DNA of 64,000 bases from Alteraurantiacibacter aestuarii (lineage in GTDB: Bacteria > Pseudomonadota > Alphaproteobacteria > Sphingomonadales > Sphingomonadaceae), in contig NZ_WTYY01000001.1 in NCBI RefSeq assembly GCF_009827405.1, forward strand, positions 186,001 to 250,000. The letters run 5' to 3'. Of the stretch, positions 9,011 to 17,022 are shown one piece after another. How positions within the stretch are numbered: position 1 is the stretch's first letter; each line of letters opens with the position of its first letter. A program made the position numbers and the translations under genes. The notes under the pieces are model-generated. The model worked only from the letters and a program-made list of their open reading frames with translations, was not told where the DNA came from and did not search any database.

Positions 9011-9766
9011 TCAGCCAGCAGCCTTGGCCGCGCGTTCGGCATCGCGCCTGGCATCGCCTTCCCAGCGATCGGCAATCATGTCCTCACCCGTGATCGGGTG
9101 CTTCATGTGGAACGGCAGCAGCTTGTGCGTGGGCCACAGCCAGTGGTCCTCGATCAGCTCGTCCGGGCCGGCCGGGTCTGCGGGATACAGCGTCTTGGGG
9201 AAGGGCACATATTCCGGATCGGTATAGGCCCAGCCGGTTTCGAAATCGGCATGCCAGTGCGGGAAGTAGTTGAGCACCTGGATGCGCCACTTGCCGTCTT
9301 CGCCCTTGGTATAGGTGTTTTCGTACAGGCCGCCTTCCCACCACTGGCGCACGCCCAGGCCCTTTTCGGGATCGGCAAAGTCCTTGTGGCGTCCGGCCTG
9401 CATCGTGCTGCGGCCGCGCAGGCGCGCGGTCTTGCCGTCGGGATCGATGTCGACGATCGCCTGGATCTGCGGATGGTCGAGCAGGAAGCCGTCCACCGGG
9501 CCGTTGTTGTTATGGGTAAAGCGCTTGCGGAAACGGTCGATATACAGCCGCGCCACGCCGGCCTTGCCTTTGTAAACGCCGCCAAAGAAGCGCACTTCGC
9601 CATCTTCGGCGAACAGGTCCACCACCTGATCGTACATGCATTTGTCGATCAGATAGCCATACAGATATTGCAGCTTCTTGACGTCCAGCTCGTCCTCACG
9701 GACGGTCAGCCGGTGGTCCATTTCGGCCAGCTTGGCTTCAAGCGCGGCGATACGGTCTTCGGACAT
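9011..9766 (-). CDS. SnoaL-like (NTF2 superfamily) protein
   Basis: A 251-residue protein with an N-terminal short coiled coil (EDRIAALEAKLAEMDHRL) leading into a SnoaL/NTF2 cone-fold domain. KKLQYLYGYLIDKCMYDQVVDLFAEDGEVRFFGG matches the usual helix-helix-strand start of the fold. The start at MSEDRI is chosen because GGGAGAG lies 5 nt upstream; an in-frame 9-residue extension lacks a ribosome site. Members act as small dehydratases, isomerases, hydrolases or scaffolds in aromatic and polyketide pathways. It is the first gene of the minus-strand cluster and faces a second SnoaL-like gene across a 140-nt divergent promoter region. Catalytic role unknown. Confidence 0.82.
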   Translation of the reverse strand: MSEDRIAALEAKLAEMDHRLTVREDELDVKKLQYLYGYLIDKCMYDQVVDLFAEDGEVRFFGGVYKGKAGVARLYIDRFRKRFTHNNNGPVDGFLLDHPQIQAIVDIDPDGKTARLRGRSTMQAGRHKDFADPEKGLGVRQWWEGGLYENTYTKGEDGKWRIQVLNYFPHWHADFETGWAYTDPEYVPFPKTLYPADPAGPDELIEDHWLWPTHKLLPFHMKHPITGEDMIADRWEGDARRDAERAAKAAG

Positions 9767-9782
9767 ACGACTCTCCCAATTA

Positions 9783-9797
9783 GTATGTTTCACTTAC
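9783..9797. promoter_or_regulatory. candidate operator (imperfect palindrome) before the minus-strand aromatic cluster
   Basis: GTATGT-TTC-ACTTAC is an inverted repeat with 5 of 6 arm positions matching. It sits 17 nt upstream of the SnoaL-like start on the minus strand. A perfect minus-strand TTGACA (9820-9825) lies further upstream, although no good -10 hexamer is spaced from it. The size and position suit a TetR- or MarR-type repressor site; no regulator gene is adjacent. Confidence 0.3.
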
Positions 9798-9852
9798 AAT
9801 TGTGGGAGCGCGGCGCGCCTGTCAACGGGGCAATGATCACGCGCATTTCACC

Positions 9853-9882
9853 TTGCCGCAAATGGCAGACGGTCCATAGTAT
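9853..9882 (+). promoter_or_regulatory. candidate sigma-70 promoter for the 9907 gene
   Basis: TTGCCG, an 18-nt spacer and TAGTAT lie on the plus strand about 25 nt before the start of the SnoaL-like gene, which has a strong GGGAGAGGAG ribosome site. The match is moderate (4-5 of 6 at each box). Confidence 0.4.
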
Positions 9883-9906
9883 GCCCGGCATGGGAGAGGA
9901 GACCAC

Positions 9907-10428
9907 ATGACCCGATATTCAGCCAGTTATGCGCAGGACCGCGCCGAGATTGACGACCTGCTGTCGCGCTATCTGTTCGCGATGGATTACAATGATTTTG
10001 ATACTTACGCGGATACGTTCACCAAAGATGGCACGCTGGAATTTGCCCGCGGTGCAGTGACCGGGCGCGACAATATCCGCGCCGCGGCCAAGGGCTTCAA
10101 GGAAGCGGTGGCGGGCATTTATACCGATGTTGACGGGAACCCTGCCGTGCTGCGCCACGTGCTGTGCCATTCCACCATCCGCGTGGAGGGAGACAAGGCG
10201 TGGCACACCGGCATGTGGTTCGAAATGGCCAATGACGGCCCGCGTGAGGCCTCTGGACGTTTCACCCCCACGCTGGGCACTTTCGGCATTTACGAGGATG
10301 AGCTGGAGCGCGTGGATGGCGAATGGAAATTCTCCTACCGCAACATCCGCAATGAATTCCTGACCGGGCGCGAAAGCGGTGCGGATAATCCGGTGCTGGC
10401 GATGGAAGCCAAGGCTGAAAAGCGGTGA
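9907..10428 (+). CDS. SnoaL-like (NTF2 superfamily) protein, divergent from the cluster
   Basis: A 173-residue single-domain NTF2-like protein. DRAEIDDLLSRYLFAMDY followed by YADTFTKDGTLEF is the standard SnoaL_4 opening, and a C-terminal strand motif ELERVDGEWKFSYRNI closes the cone. It is shorter than the divergent paralogue at 9011-9766 and lacks its coiled-coil leader. The start ATG follows GGGAGAGGAG by 6-7 nt. It shares the divergent promoter region with the minus-strand cluster and may act on the same pathway, but no specific reaction can be assigned. Confidence 0.85.
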   Translation: MTRYSASYAQDRAEIDDLLSRYLFAMDYNDFDTYADTFTKDGTLEFARGAVTGRDNIRAAAKGFKEAVAGIYTDVDGNPAVLRHVLCHSTIRVEGDKAWHTGMWFEMANDGPREASGRFTPTLGTFGIYEDELERVDGEWKFSYRNIRNEFLTGRESGADNPVLAMEAKAEKR

Positions 10429-10465
10429 AGCCTGCGTTCAGCCTGACGGGGCTAGTGGCCTTTTC

Positions 10466-10867
10466 ATGAAACGAATCCCTGTTGCTCTGGCCCTGCTGTG
10501 CCTGCCTCTTGCTGCATCGGCCCAGACAGTGCCCGCTCCGCCGCCAACTCCGGCGCCCGCTCAGGCGCCCGCTTCTCCAACGGTTAATCTGGAGCAGCGC
10601 ATGCTGCTGCGCTGCTCGGCCGCCTTTGCGCTGGTCGCCGACCGGCAGCAGCGGGCAGTGGACTGGGCGCTGGCCTATCCGCCGATGGGTGATCGCGGGC
10701 GGGAATTCTTCGTCATTTCCTCCGCCCGGCTGATGGATGAGGCGCAGCTGTCTGAAGATGATCTGGCGCAGATGCTGCGGACGGAGGCGCAGGCTCTGCT
10801 GGACCAACAGGTGCTGGATGAAATTATGCCCGTATGTCTGCGATTCCTCGATCAATCGGGATTGTGA
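10466..10867 (+). CDS. small periplasmic protein of unknown function
   Basis: A 133-residue protein that begins MKRIPVALALLCLPLAASAQ, a clear Sec signal peptide with an AxA-type cleavage site. A Pro/Ala-rich linker follows (roughly residues 22-40). The mature domain is helical with two cysteines (about 50 and 125) that could form a disulfide. Sphingomonads often carry such short alpha-helical periplasmic proteins of about 130 residues, but I do not recognise a named family. It sits 37 nt after the SnoaL-like gene and 33 nt before the GST gene, in the same direction. Confidence 0.7.
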   Translation: MKRIPVALALLCLPLAASAQTVPAPPPTPAPAQAPASPTVNLEQRMLLRCSAAFALVADRQQRAVDWALAYPPMGDRGREFFVISSARLMDEAQLSEDDLAQMLRTEAQALLDQQVLDEIMPVCLRFLDQSGL

Positions 10868-10900
10868 TGCGGGCCGCCATGCTGCAATAGCGTGACCTCG

Positions 10901-11572
10901 ATGTGGCAACTTTACCATTTCTCTTTGTGTCCCTTCAGCCGCAAGACCCGGCTCGCGCTGAGCGAGAAGGGCGTGGCTTATGAACTGAGGCGCGAATATC
11001 CCTGGGACGGCAGCGAGGAATTCTATTCGCGCAATCCGGCGGGGCGCACGCCCGTGCTGCACGATCCGGCCCGCGATGTGACGCTGATAGACAGTCAGGC
11101 GATCTGCGAATTCTTCGAAGAGACGATCGACAAGACTCCGCTGATCCTGGGCAATGCCGCCCAGCGCGCCGAAATCCGCCGGCTGGTGGCGCTGTTCGAT
11201 CAGAACTTCTTCGCCGATGTCACCCATCCGCTGATGCATGAGAAGATGAAGAAGCGGCTGATCCTGCGCGCCGCTCCTGATTCGGGCATGCTCAGGAATG
11301 CGATGCGGCTGGCGCATGAACACCTGGAATATATTGACTGGCTGGTCGGCAATCGCCGCTGGCTGGCAGGTTCGCAGATGAGCCTGGCGGATTTTGCCGC
11401 TGCGGCGCAGATATCGGTCGCAGACTATCTTGGCGGGATCGACTGGGGCGGGCATGATGAGGCGCACGGCTGGTACCGGGTGATGAAAAGTCGCCCCAGC
11501 TTCCGCCCGCTGCTGACCGAGAAGATGGAAGGCCTGCCGCCCCCGCGCCACTATGGCGATGTGAACAGCTGA
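10901..11572 (+). CDS. glutathione S-transferase family protein
   Basis: A 223-residue GST with an N-terminal thioredoxin-like domain beginning MWQLYHFSLCPFSRKTRLAL. The CPFS motif at residues 10-13 is in the position of the CPxS/C active site of omega/beta-like GSTs. RNPAGRTPVL carries the cis-proline loop, and DSQAICEFFEE the glutathione gamma-Glu binding Glu-Ser/Asp-Ser motif. An all-helical C-terminal domain follows, with MSLADFAAAAQI as the N-capping box. A GTG start 9 nt upstream is possible, but the ATG matches the usual N-terminus of relatives. Substrate unknown; detoxification or a pathway-specific lyase are both possible. Confidence 0.88.
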   Translation: MWQLYHFSLCPFSRKTRLALSEKGVAYELRREYPWDGSEEFYSRNPAGRTPVLHDPARDVTLIDSQAICEFFEETIDKTPLILGNAAQRAEIRRLVALFDQNFFADVTHPLMHEKMKKRLILRAAPDSGMLRNAMRLAHEHLEYIDWLVGNRRWLAGSQMSLADFAAAAQISVADYLGGIDWGGHDEAHGWYRVMKSRPSFRPLLTEKMEGLPPPRHYGDVNS

Positions 11573-11602
11573 GGCCGCAATTGAACTGCCCAGGAGAGTG
11601 TT

Positions 11603-12040
11603 ATGACCGACAAGATTGACCTCACCGACGAGGAATGGCGCGCCAAGCTGAGCCCGGAACAATATGCAATATTGCGCCAGGGCGGCACCGAGCGCGCCTT
11701 CACCGGCAAATATGAAAAGAACAAGCAGGCGGGCATGTACAAATGTGCCGGATGCGGCCTGCCGCTGTTCGTCAGCGAGACGAAATATGACAGCGGATCG
11801 GGCTGGCCCAGCTTCACCGCACCTGCCGCCAGCGATGCGGTGGTGGCACACCGCGACATGTCGCACGGCATGGTCCGCACCGAAGTCACCTGCGCCCGCT
11901 GCCAGGGTCATCTGGGCCATGTTTTCCCCGATGGTCCGGGTGCGGACGGCCTGCGCTACTGCATCAATTCGGCATCGCTGGATTTCAAGCCGGAGGATGG
12001 GCCAAGGGATGGGCCAAGGGATGGGTCAGAGGAAAAGTGA
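11603..12040 (+). CDS. msrB: peptide-methionine (R)-S-oxide reductase MsrB
   Basis: A 145-residue MsrB that reduces methionine-R-sulfoxide in proteins. The four zinc cysteines are at 48 and 51 (CAGC) and 97 and 100 (CARC). The catalytic cysteine is Cys120 in RYCINSASL, with the family motifs SGSGWPSF at 64-71 and [11 protein letters not shown] at 102-112. There is no signal peptide, so it is cytoplasmic. The last residues form a short charged tail encoded by a 12-nt tandem repeat that is not part of the fold. It starts 7 nt after an AGGAG site. The S-specific enzyme MsrA is at 24835-25371. Confidence 0.96.
   Translation: MTDKIDLTDEEWRAKLSPEQYAILRQGGTERAFTGKYEKNKQAGMYKCAGCGLPLFVSETKYDSGSGWPSFTAPAASDAVVAHRDMSHGMVRTEVTCARCQGHLGHVFPDGPGADGLRYCINSASLDFKPEDGPRDGPRDGSEEK
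11996..12031 (+). repeat. 12-nt tandem repeat in the msrB 3' end
   Basis: GATGGGCCAAGG is present twice, followed by a third, diverged copy GATGGGTCAGAG. It encodes the [10 protein letters not shown] tail of MsrB. It looks like a slippage-prone, in-frame expansion. Confidence 0.8.
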
Positions 12041-12150
12041 CGGCAGGCAAGCCAGCTTGCGTTCACGCGACGTTACGAATGGCCTATGCAAGCCGTACAA
12101 GGGTTTGATCGCGGGCCATAGGCGTCCGGTTACAAGGTAGTTTGGGCCAG

Positions 12151-14340
12151 ATGGCAGGGAAGCGGGGCTCGCGCTCCAAATCATCGCGAAGCAGGAAGCA
12201 GGCTCCCCGGCTGACCGGGAAAGCGCGCGTGTGGGCATGGGTCAGGCGGCTGAGCATGTGGGGCGGCGCGCTGGCGCTGCTGGGCGCAATTGCGCTGGGC
12301 ACGTCGGTCTTCTTCGCCGCGCGCGGCATGCCGTCCTTTGCCTCGCTGATGAGCAGCCAGAACGGCCAGACCATCATCGTGCGCGCACGCGATGGGTCGG
12401 AAATCGTCGCCCTCGGCCCGTCCTACGGCGAATGGCTGCATGACGAGGAAATCCCCGAGATCATGAAGATCGCGATGGTCTCGGTCGAAGATCGCCGCTT
12501 CTATTCCCATTTCGGCATCGATCCGCTGGGCCTGGCCCGCGCCGTGTTCAACGCCATGCAGCAGGATCGGCGGGTCAGCGCCACTTCCACCATCACCCAA
12601 CAGCTGGCGCGCAACGTCTTCCTCAATTCCAACCGCACGTGGGACCGCAAGCTGCGCGAAGCGGTGCTGGCGATGGCGCTGGAATGGAAATTCTCGAAGG
12701 AGCAGATCCTCGAGCTGTATCTCAACAAGGTCTATTTCGGCGGCGGCGCCTATGGCGTAGATTCGGCCAGCCGCAAGTTCTTCAGCCATTCCGCGCGGGA
12801 GCTTTCCACCGCAGAGGCTGCGATCATCGCCGGGCTGGTGAAGGCGCCCAGCCGCTATTCCCCCACCGCTGATGTGCAGGCCGCAGTCGGCCGCGCCAAT
12901 GTGGTGCTGGACCAGATGCGCAAATATGGCGGACTGGATGAGCGGGACCTTGCTGCGGTTGACGTGTCCGCAGTCAATCTGCGCGAGGAAGCGGGCCAGA
13001 ACTCGATCCGCTATTTCACCGATTACGTATTGCCCCAGCTCGATGTGCTGCTGACCAATGACAGCTTTGAGCCGATTGAGGTGTGGACCACCATCGATGT
13101 GGGCATGCAGGCGGCGGCCACCAGTGCCATTCAGGCCAATGTGCCCGGCGGCGCGCAGGGTGCGCTGGTCAGCCTTGACCGCGACGGGGCGATTCTGGCG
13201 ATGGTTGGCGGCACCGATTACATCTCCAGCAATTACAACCGGGCCACCACCGCGGTGCGCCAGCCCGGATCGGCGTGGAAGCTGTTCGTCTATCTGACTG
13301 CGCTGGAAGCGGGCTATACTCCCAGTTCGGGCGTGCACGATGTGCCGGTAACGATTGACGGGTGGAGCCCGCGCAATTCCTCCGGGCGCTTCTCCGGCGA
13401 TATCGATGTGCGCACCGCCTTTGCCTATTCGGTCAACACGGTGGCGGCGCAGCTGGGCAATGAAGTGGGCTTTTCCAATGTTGCCAGCATGGCCCGGCGC
13501 TTTGGCATAACTACCCCGATTTCCACCTTCCCGGCGATGGTGCTGGGATCGTCCGAAGTGCGTGTGATTGACATGACCCGGGCGTTCGCCGCCGTTGCCG
13601 CGCGCGGCCAGTCGGTTGAGCCCTATGGCATTATCCGCGTGACCAATGCTGACGGGGAGGAGCTGTACAAGCACGAACAGACGCGCAGTTTCACGCTGGT
13701 GCCCGATTATGTGGCTGCCGGCATCACCGACCTGCTGCAGACCGCGGTCAACACCGGCACCGGCCGCGCCGCGCAGATCGGCCGTCCCGTGGCCGGCAAG
13801 ACCGGAACCACCAGTGACAACAAGGATGGCTGGTTCGTCGGCTTTTCCAGCGGCATCACCACCGGCGTGTGGATGGGCCGCGATGACAATGCCGCCGTTC
13901 CCGGCCTGCAAGGCGGCACCGCGCCCGCGCGCGCCTTTGCCTCTTACATGCGCTATGCCGTGCGCGACCGGCCGGAGGAGGAGTTCGACACCGACCTGCA
14001 ATTGCCCGAATGGCAGCTGGAGCCTGATGACGAGTTCTATTTCGGCGAACCGGGTGACTATTATTACATCGACGAGCAGGGCAATCTGATCGAACCGGGG
14101 CGTCCCAGCGGCGCGGGCGATCAGGAGATGTTTGACGTCGACGGGGAACGTCAGGGCACCCGGCAGGGCAGTTCTGTCGCTCCGGGCTCCTCGGTTCAGG
14201 ATATGGGTCTGCCCGATCCGCCACAGGCGGCGAGCGACGATTTCCTGGAGCGGGCCACCGGCGGCACCTTGCCCAGTGGCCAGAACCGGAGGCAGGGCCA
14301 GTCAGGCGTGACCGTGCAGAGGGGCGGCGATCCGCCCTGA
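12151..14340 (+). CDS. class A penicillin-binding protein (PBP1-type transglycosylase/transpeptidase)
   Basis: A 729-residue bifunctional peptidoglycan synthase. A basic cytoplasmic tail (residues 1-30) precedes one transmembrane helix (about 35-58). The GT51 domain has SVEDRRFYSHFGID, TSTITQQLARN, and RKLREAVLAMALEWKFS leading into LELYLNKVYFG. The transpeptidase domain has the Ser-x-x-Lys motif in GSAWKLF, the SxN motif in YSVNTVAAQ and KTGTT. A Gly/Gln-rich low-complexity tail of about 80 residues follows. A TTG nine bases upstream, better placed behind AAGG, is an alternative start. It is followed by a strong rho-independent terminator and is probably a single-gene transcript. Confidence 0.95.
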   Translation: MAGKRGSRSKSSRSRKQAPRLTGKARVWAWVRRLSMWGGALALLGAIALGTSVFFAARGMPSFASLMSSQNGQTIIVRARDGSEIVALGPSYGEWLHDEEIPEIMKIAMVSVEDRRFYSHFGIDPLGLARAVFNAMQQDRRVSATSTITQQLARNVFLNSNRTWDRKLREAVLAMALEWKFSKEQILELYLNKVYFGGGAYGVDSASRKFFSHSARELSTAEAAIIAGLVKAPSRYSPTADVQAAVGRANVVLDQMRKYGGLDERDLAAVDVSAVNLREEAGQNSIRYFTDYVLPQLDVLLTNDSFEPIEVWTTIDVGMQAAATSAIQANVPGGAQGALVSLDRDGAILAMVGGTDYISSNYNRATTAVRQPGSAWKLFVYLTALEAGYTPSSGVHDVPVTIDGWSPRNSSGRFSGDIDVRTAFAYSVNTVAAQLGNEVGFSNVASMARRFGITTPISTFPAMVLGSSEVRVIDMTRAFAAVAARGQSVEPYGIIRVTNADGEELYKHEQTRSFTLVPDYVAAGITDLLQTAVNTGTGRAAQIGRPVAGKTGTTSDNKDGWFVGFSSGITTGVWMGRDDNAAVPGLQGGTAPARAFASYMRYAVRDRPEEEFDTDLQLPEWQLEPDDEFYFGEPGDYYYIDEQGNLIEPGRPSGAGDQEMFDVDGERQGTRQGSSVAPGSSVQDMGLPDPPQAASDDFLERATGGTLPSGQNRRQGQSGVTVQRGGDPP

Positions 14341-14391
14341 TGCAAACCTGCTGCATTGGCAGCAGCGCGTGAGACAGGAACATCAAACATG

Positions 14392-14421
14392 AAAAGGCCG
14401 CCCTGTGAGGGGCGGCCTTTT
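14392..14421 (+). terminator. rho-independent bidirectional terminator after the PBP gene
   Basis: AAAAGGCCGCCC pairs perfectly with GGGCGGCCTTTT across a 6-nt loop. The arm ends in T on one strand and A on the other, so it can terminate the PBP gene (+) and the convergent Do protease gene (-). Confidence 0.9.
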
Positions 14422-14487
14422 CATTGTCGGGGCTTCACTGAAAAGGGAGCGGGGCTAACCGTGCGCCCTTGCCAGTGTATCAGTTTG

Positions 14488-16014
14488 TCAGTCTTCGGCG
14501 TTGAGCCTTACCGGGATCGATTGTTCCGGCCCGTTGCGCAGGCGCACCCGCAGCAGGATCGCCGCGCGTCCTTCGGAACGGGCAGCCTGGATCTTCGCTT
14601 CCAGGTCGGCCGGGCTGGTCACCGCGGCATAATCGGCAGAGCTGATGATCACGCCGCGCTGCAGGCCTTTGCGGCCAGCATCGGCATTGGGATCGACGGC
14701 GGTCACGACCACGCCGGTCTGATCGCCATCAACGCCAAGCTGACGGGCAATCTGCGGCGTGATTTCGATCACCTGCAAGCCCAGTGCTTCCTCGATCAGG
14801 CCGCTGCTCTTGCCGGGGGTGAGGTCCTGCTGGCTCTCATCATCGGGGTTGAACCGCTGGGCGTTGATCTCGTCCTCGCTGGGGCGGCGGCCCACGGTGA
14901 CCGTGGTCGTGCGGCGCTGGCCATCGCGGATATATTGCACGGGTACACGTGCACCGGGTGCAACGCGCGCGATCAGGAAGGACAGCGAACGGTCACGGGT
15001 GACGTCCTGCCCGTTGACAGAGACCACCACGTCACCGGCCTTCAGGCCTGCGTTTTCGGCGGCTTCGCCCGGCTGCACGGACTGGATGAATTCACCGCTG
15101 TTTTCCGGAATGCCCAGAGCCTCGGCGAAGTCTTCGTCAACCGGCTGGATCTGTACGCCCAGATATCCGCGCTGGATTTCCTCGCCGTTGATCAGTTGCT
15201 GCACGATCGGGGCGGCATCTTCTGCCGGGATCGCCAGACCAATGCCCACGCTGCCGCCAGATGGTGACAGGATGGCATTGTTGATGCCGATCACATTGCC
15301 CCGCATGTCGAACAGCGGACCACCCGAATTGCCACGGTTGATGCTGGCATCGGTCTGGATATAGCGGTCGAACGCGCCGCGGCTGCCGGTGGAACGATAG
15401 ACGGCGGAAACAATGCCGCTGGTCACCGTGCCATCCAGGCCAAACGGGTTGCCGATGGCCAGCACCCAGTCGCCCACGCGGGCCTGGGCGGAATCGCCGA
15501 AGCGCACGAAGGGGAATGGTTCCGGGCGGCTGATCTTGAGCACGGCCAGATCGCTCTGTGCATCGGTGCCCACGACTTCGGCGGTATATTCCACGCCATC
15601 GGGAAGGGTGACGGTCACCTCCTCCAGCTGCGCCTGTGTTCCGGGCGGGCTGATCACGTGGTTATTGGTGACCACATAGCCATCGGCGCTGACCAGAAAG
15701 CCCGAACCCAGCGACTGCGCTTCACGCGTGGTGGGGCCGCCGGGATTGCCGAACAATTCGCCAAAGGGCGTGCCCTGGAAGGGGTTGGTGCTTTCCACCG
15801 TAATGCGCTGGCGGGTGGAGATATTGACCACCGCCGGCATCAGCACTTCGGTGAGATCGGCAAAGCTGGCCGGGGCACCTGCCACCGGCACGGCATTTTC
15901 GATTCGGATACGCTCATTCTGGGCCACCTGGGCTCCAGCCGGAAAACCGGTAGCGAGGCTGAGTGTTGCTCCACCGAGCAACAGAGCCGCGGTGATGCCG
16001 TAAGAATATCGCAC
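14488..16014 (-). CDS. degP: Do family periplasmic serine endoprotease (DegP/MucD)
   Basis: A 508-residue HtrA protease/chaperone for misfolded envelope proteins. A Sec signal peptide (YSYGITAALLLGGATLSL...FPAGA) precedes the trypsin-like domain, with His in GYVVTNNHVI, Asp in SDLAVLKI and Ser in GNSGGPLFD. Two PDZ domains follow, the first beginning RGYLGVQIQPVD and the second around GLQVIEITPQIARQLG. The GTG at 16014 is preferred because AAAAGGA lies about 10 nt upstream; a GTG at 16023 and an ATG far upstream are in frame but badly spaced. It lies 170 nt downstream of hflC in the same direction, the usual arrangement in alphaproteobacteria, and ends at a shared terminator. Confidence 0.93.
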   Translation of the reverse strand: MRYSYGITAALLLGGATLSLATGFPAGAQVAQNERIRIENAVPVAGAPASFADLTEVLMPAVVNISTRQRITVESTNPFQGTPFGELFGNPGGPTTREAQSLGSGFLVSADGYVVTNNHVISPPGTQAQLEEVTVTLPDGVEYTAEVVGTDAQSDLAVLKISRPEPFPFVRFGDSAQARVGDWVLAIGNPFGLDGTVTSGIVSAVYRSTGSRGAFDRYIQTDASINRGNSGGPLFDMRGNVIGINNAILSPSGGSVGIGLAIPAEDAAPIVQQLINGEEIQRGYLGVQIQPVDEDFAEALGIPENSGEFIQSVQPGEAAENAGLKAGDVVVSVNGQDVTRDRSLSFLIARVAPGARVPVQYIRDGQRRTTTVTVGRRPSEDEINAQRFNPDDESQQDLTPGKSSGLIEEALGLQVIEITPQIARQLGVDGDQTGVVVTAVDPNADAGRKGLQRGVIISSADYAAVTSPADLEAKIQAARSEGRAAILLRVRLRNGPEQSIPVRLNAED

Positions 16015-16184
16015 TGACTTCACGTCCTTTTGATCCTCTTGGTTGTTTCTCGCCTGCCTCTTTGCATCAGCAGGAAATTGATTCTGTCCCTTTTGGCACA
16101 TTCAGCGCATTGCTGCTGAACGGCCATTGAACGACAAGTGTAGTCGAAGGCAAAAACGTCTGGCCAACCAGCTGTCCCTGCCCG

Positions 16185-17021
16185 TTAACGTTGCCCGCGG
16201 AACTGGCGCAGATATTCATTGTCTCCGTCCATGATGATGGAGCTTTCGCCTTCGCCGGTTTCGAACGTCCGGCGATAGGACTGCATCGCACGGTAGAAGT
16301 CATAGAAATCGGGGTCGCGGCCATAGGCGTCGGCATAGATGCGTGCGGCATTGGCCTGCGCTTCGGCGCGGATGATCTGCGCATCCCTGGCGCCCTGCGC
16401 GCGGATCGTCGCCGCCTCTTCCGCACGGTCGGTTTCCATGCGGGTGAAGGCTGCATCGAGCGGACGGCCCTCGGGCAGGTCGGCGCGCTTGATCCGCACG
16501 TCGAGAACCTGCGCACCATATTGCCGGGCCTGGCGGTCCAGCGCGTCGCGGATATTGGCCATCGCCGTGCCACGCTCTGCATTGATCAGCGAGGCGAAGG
16601 GGCGGCGGCCAAGTTCCTGGCGCAGCACCGATGTCAGGATCGGCGAGAGCTGGATACGCAGCTGCTCCTCGGTCCCGGCGCTTTGCACCATGGCCACCGG
16701 ATCGATGATGCGGAAGCGGGCATAGGCATCCACCTGCAAGCGCTGCTGATCGTTGGACAGCACCTGCTGGCGCTCCATATCCAGATCGAGCACGCGCCGG
16801 TCAACGAACTGCACCCGCTCCAGGATCGGCAGGCGCCATGATACGCCGGCGTCGGTCTGGCCAAAGGTCTTGGTCGGATCGAAGCGGTTGATCACGCGCA
16901 CCGGTTCACCCGTGCGGATCACCACCGCCTGATGCGTTTCGGGCACGATCACCATGGTGCTGAGCGCGGCGATGACCGCCACGACTGCCGCGATGATGGT
17001 CAGCTTGTGATTTTCCCACAT
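16185..17021 (-). CDS. hflC: FtsH protease modulator HflC
   Basis: A 278-residue SPFH/band-7 membrane protein. One N-terminal membrane anchor (LTIIAAVVAVIAALSTMVI) is followed by VPETHQAVVIRTGEPVRVI, a typical HflC opening. An SPFH domain and a charged helical segment (RAEEAATIRAQGARDAQIIRAEA split over residues 195-225) make the oligomerisation coiled coil. With HflK it forms a large cage around FtsH in the inner membrane and modulates its proteolysis. It starts 1 nt after the hflK stop, so the pair is translationally coupled. Confidence 0.95.
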   Translation of the reverse strand: MWENHKLTIIAAVVAVIAALSTMVIVPETHQAVVIRTGEPVRVINRFDPTKTFGQTDAGVSWRLPILERVQFVDRRVLDLDMERQQVLSNDQQRLQVDAYARFRIIDPVAMVQSAGTEEQLRIQLSPILTSVLRQELGRRPFASLINAERGTAMANIRDALDRQARQYGAQVLDVRIKRADLPEGRPLDAAFTRMETDRAEEAATIRAQGARDAQIIRAEAQANAARIYADAYGRDPDFYDFYRAMQSYRRTFETGEGESSIIMDGDNEYLRQFRGQR

Positions 17022-17022
17022 G

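Noticed and set aside
12041-12141. Possible small RNA or attenuator between msrB and the PBP gene
   Set aside because: Only weak inverted repeats (GCAAGC/GCTTGC; GCCTATG/CATAGGC 27 nt apart) without U-tract or promoter pattern.
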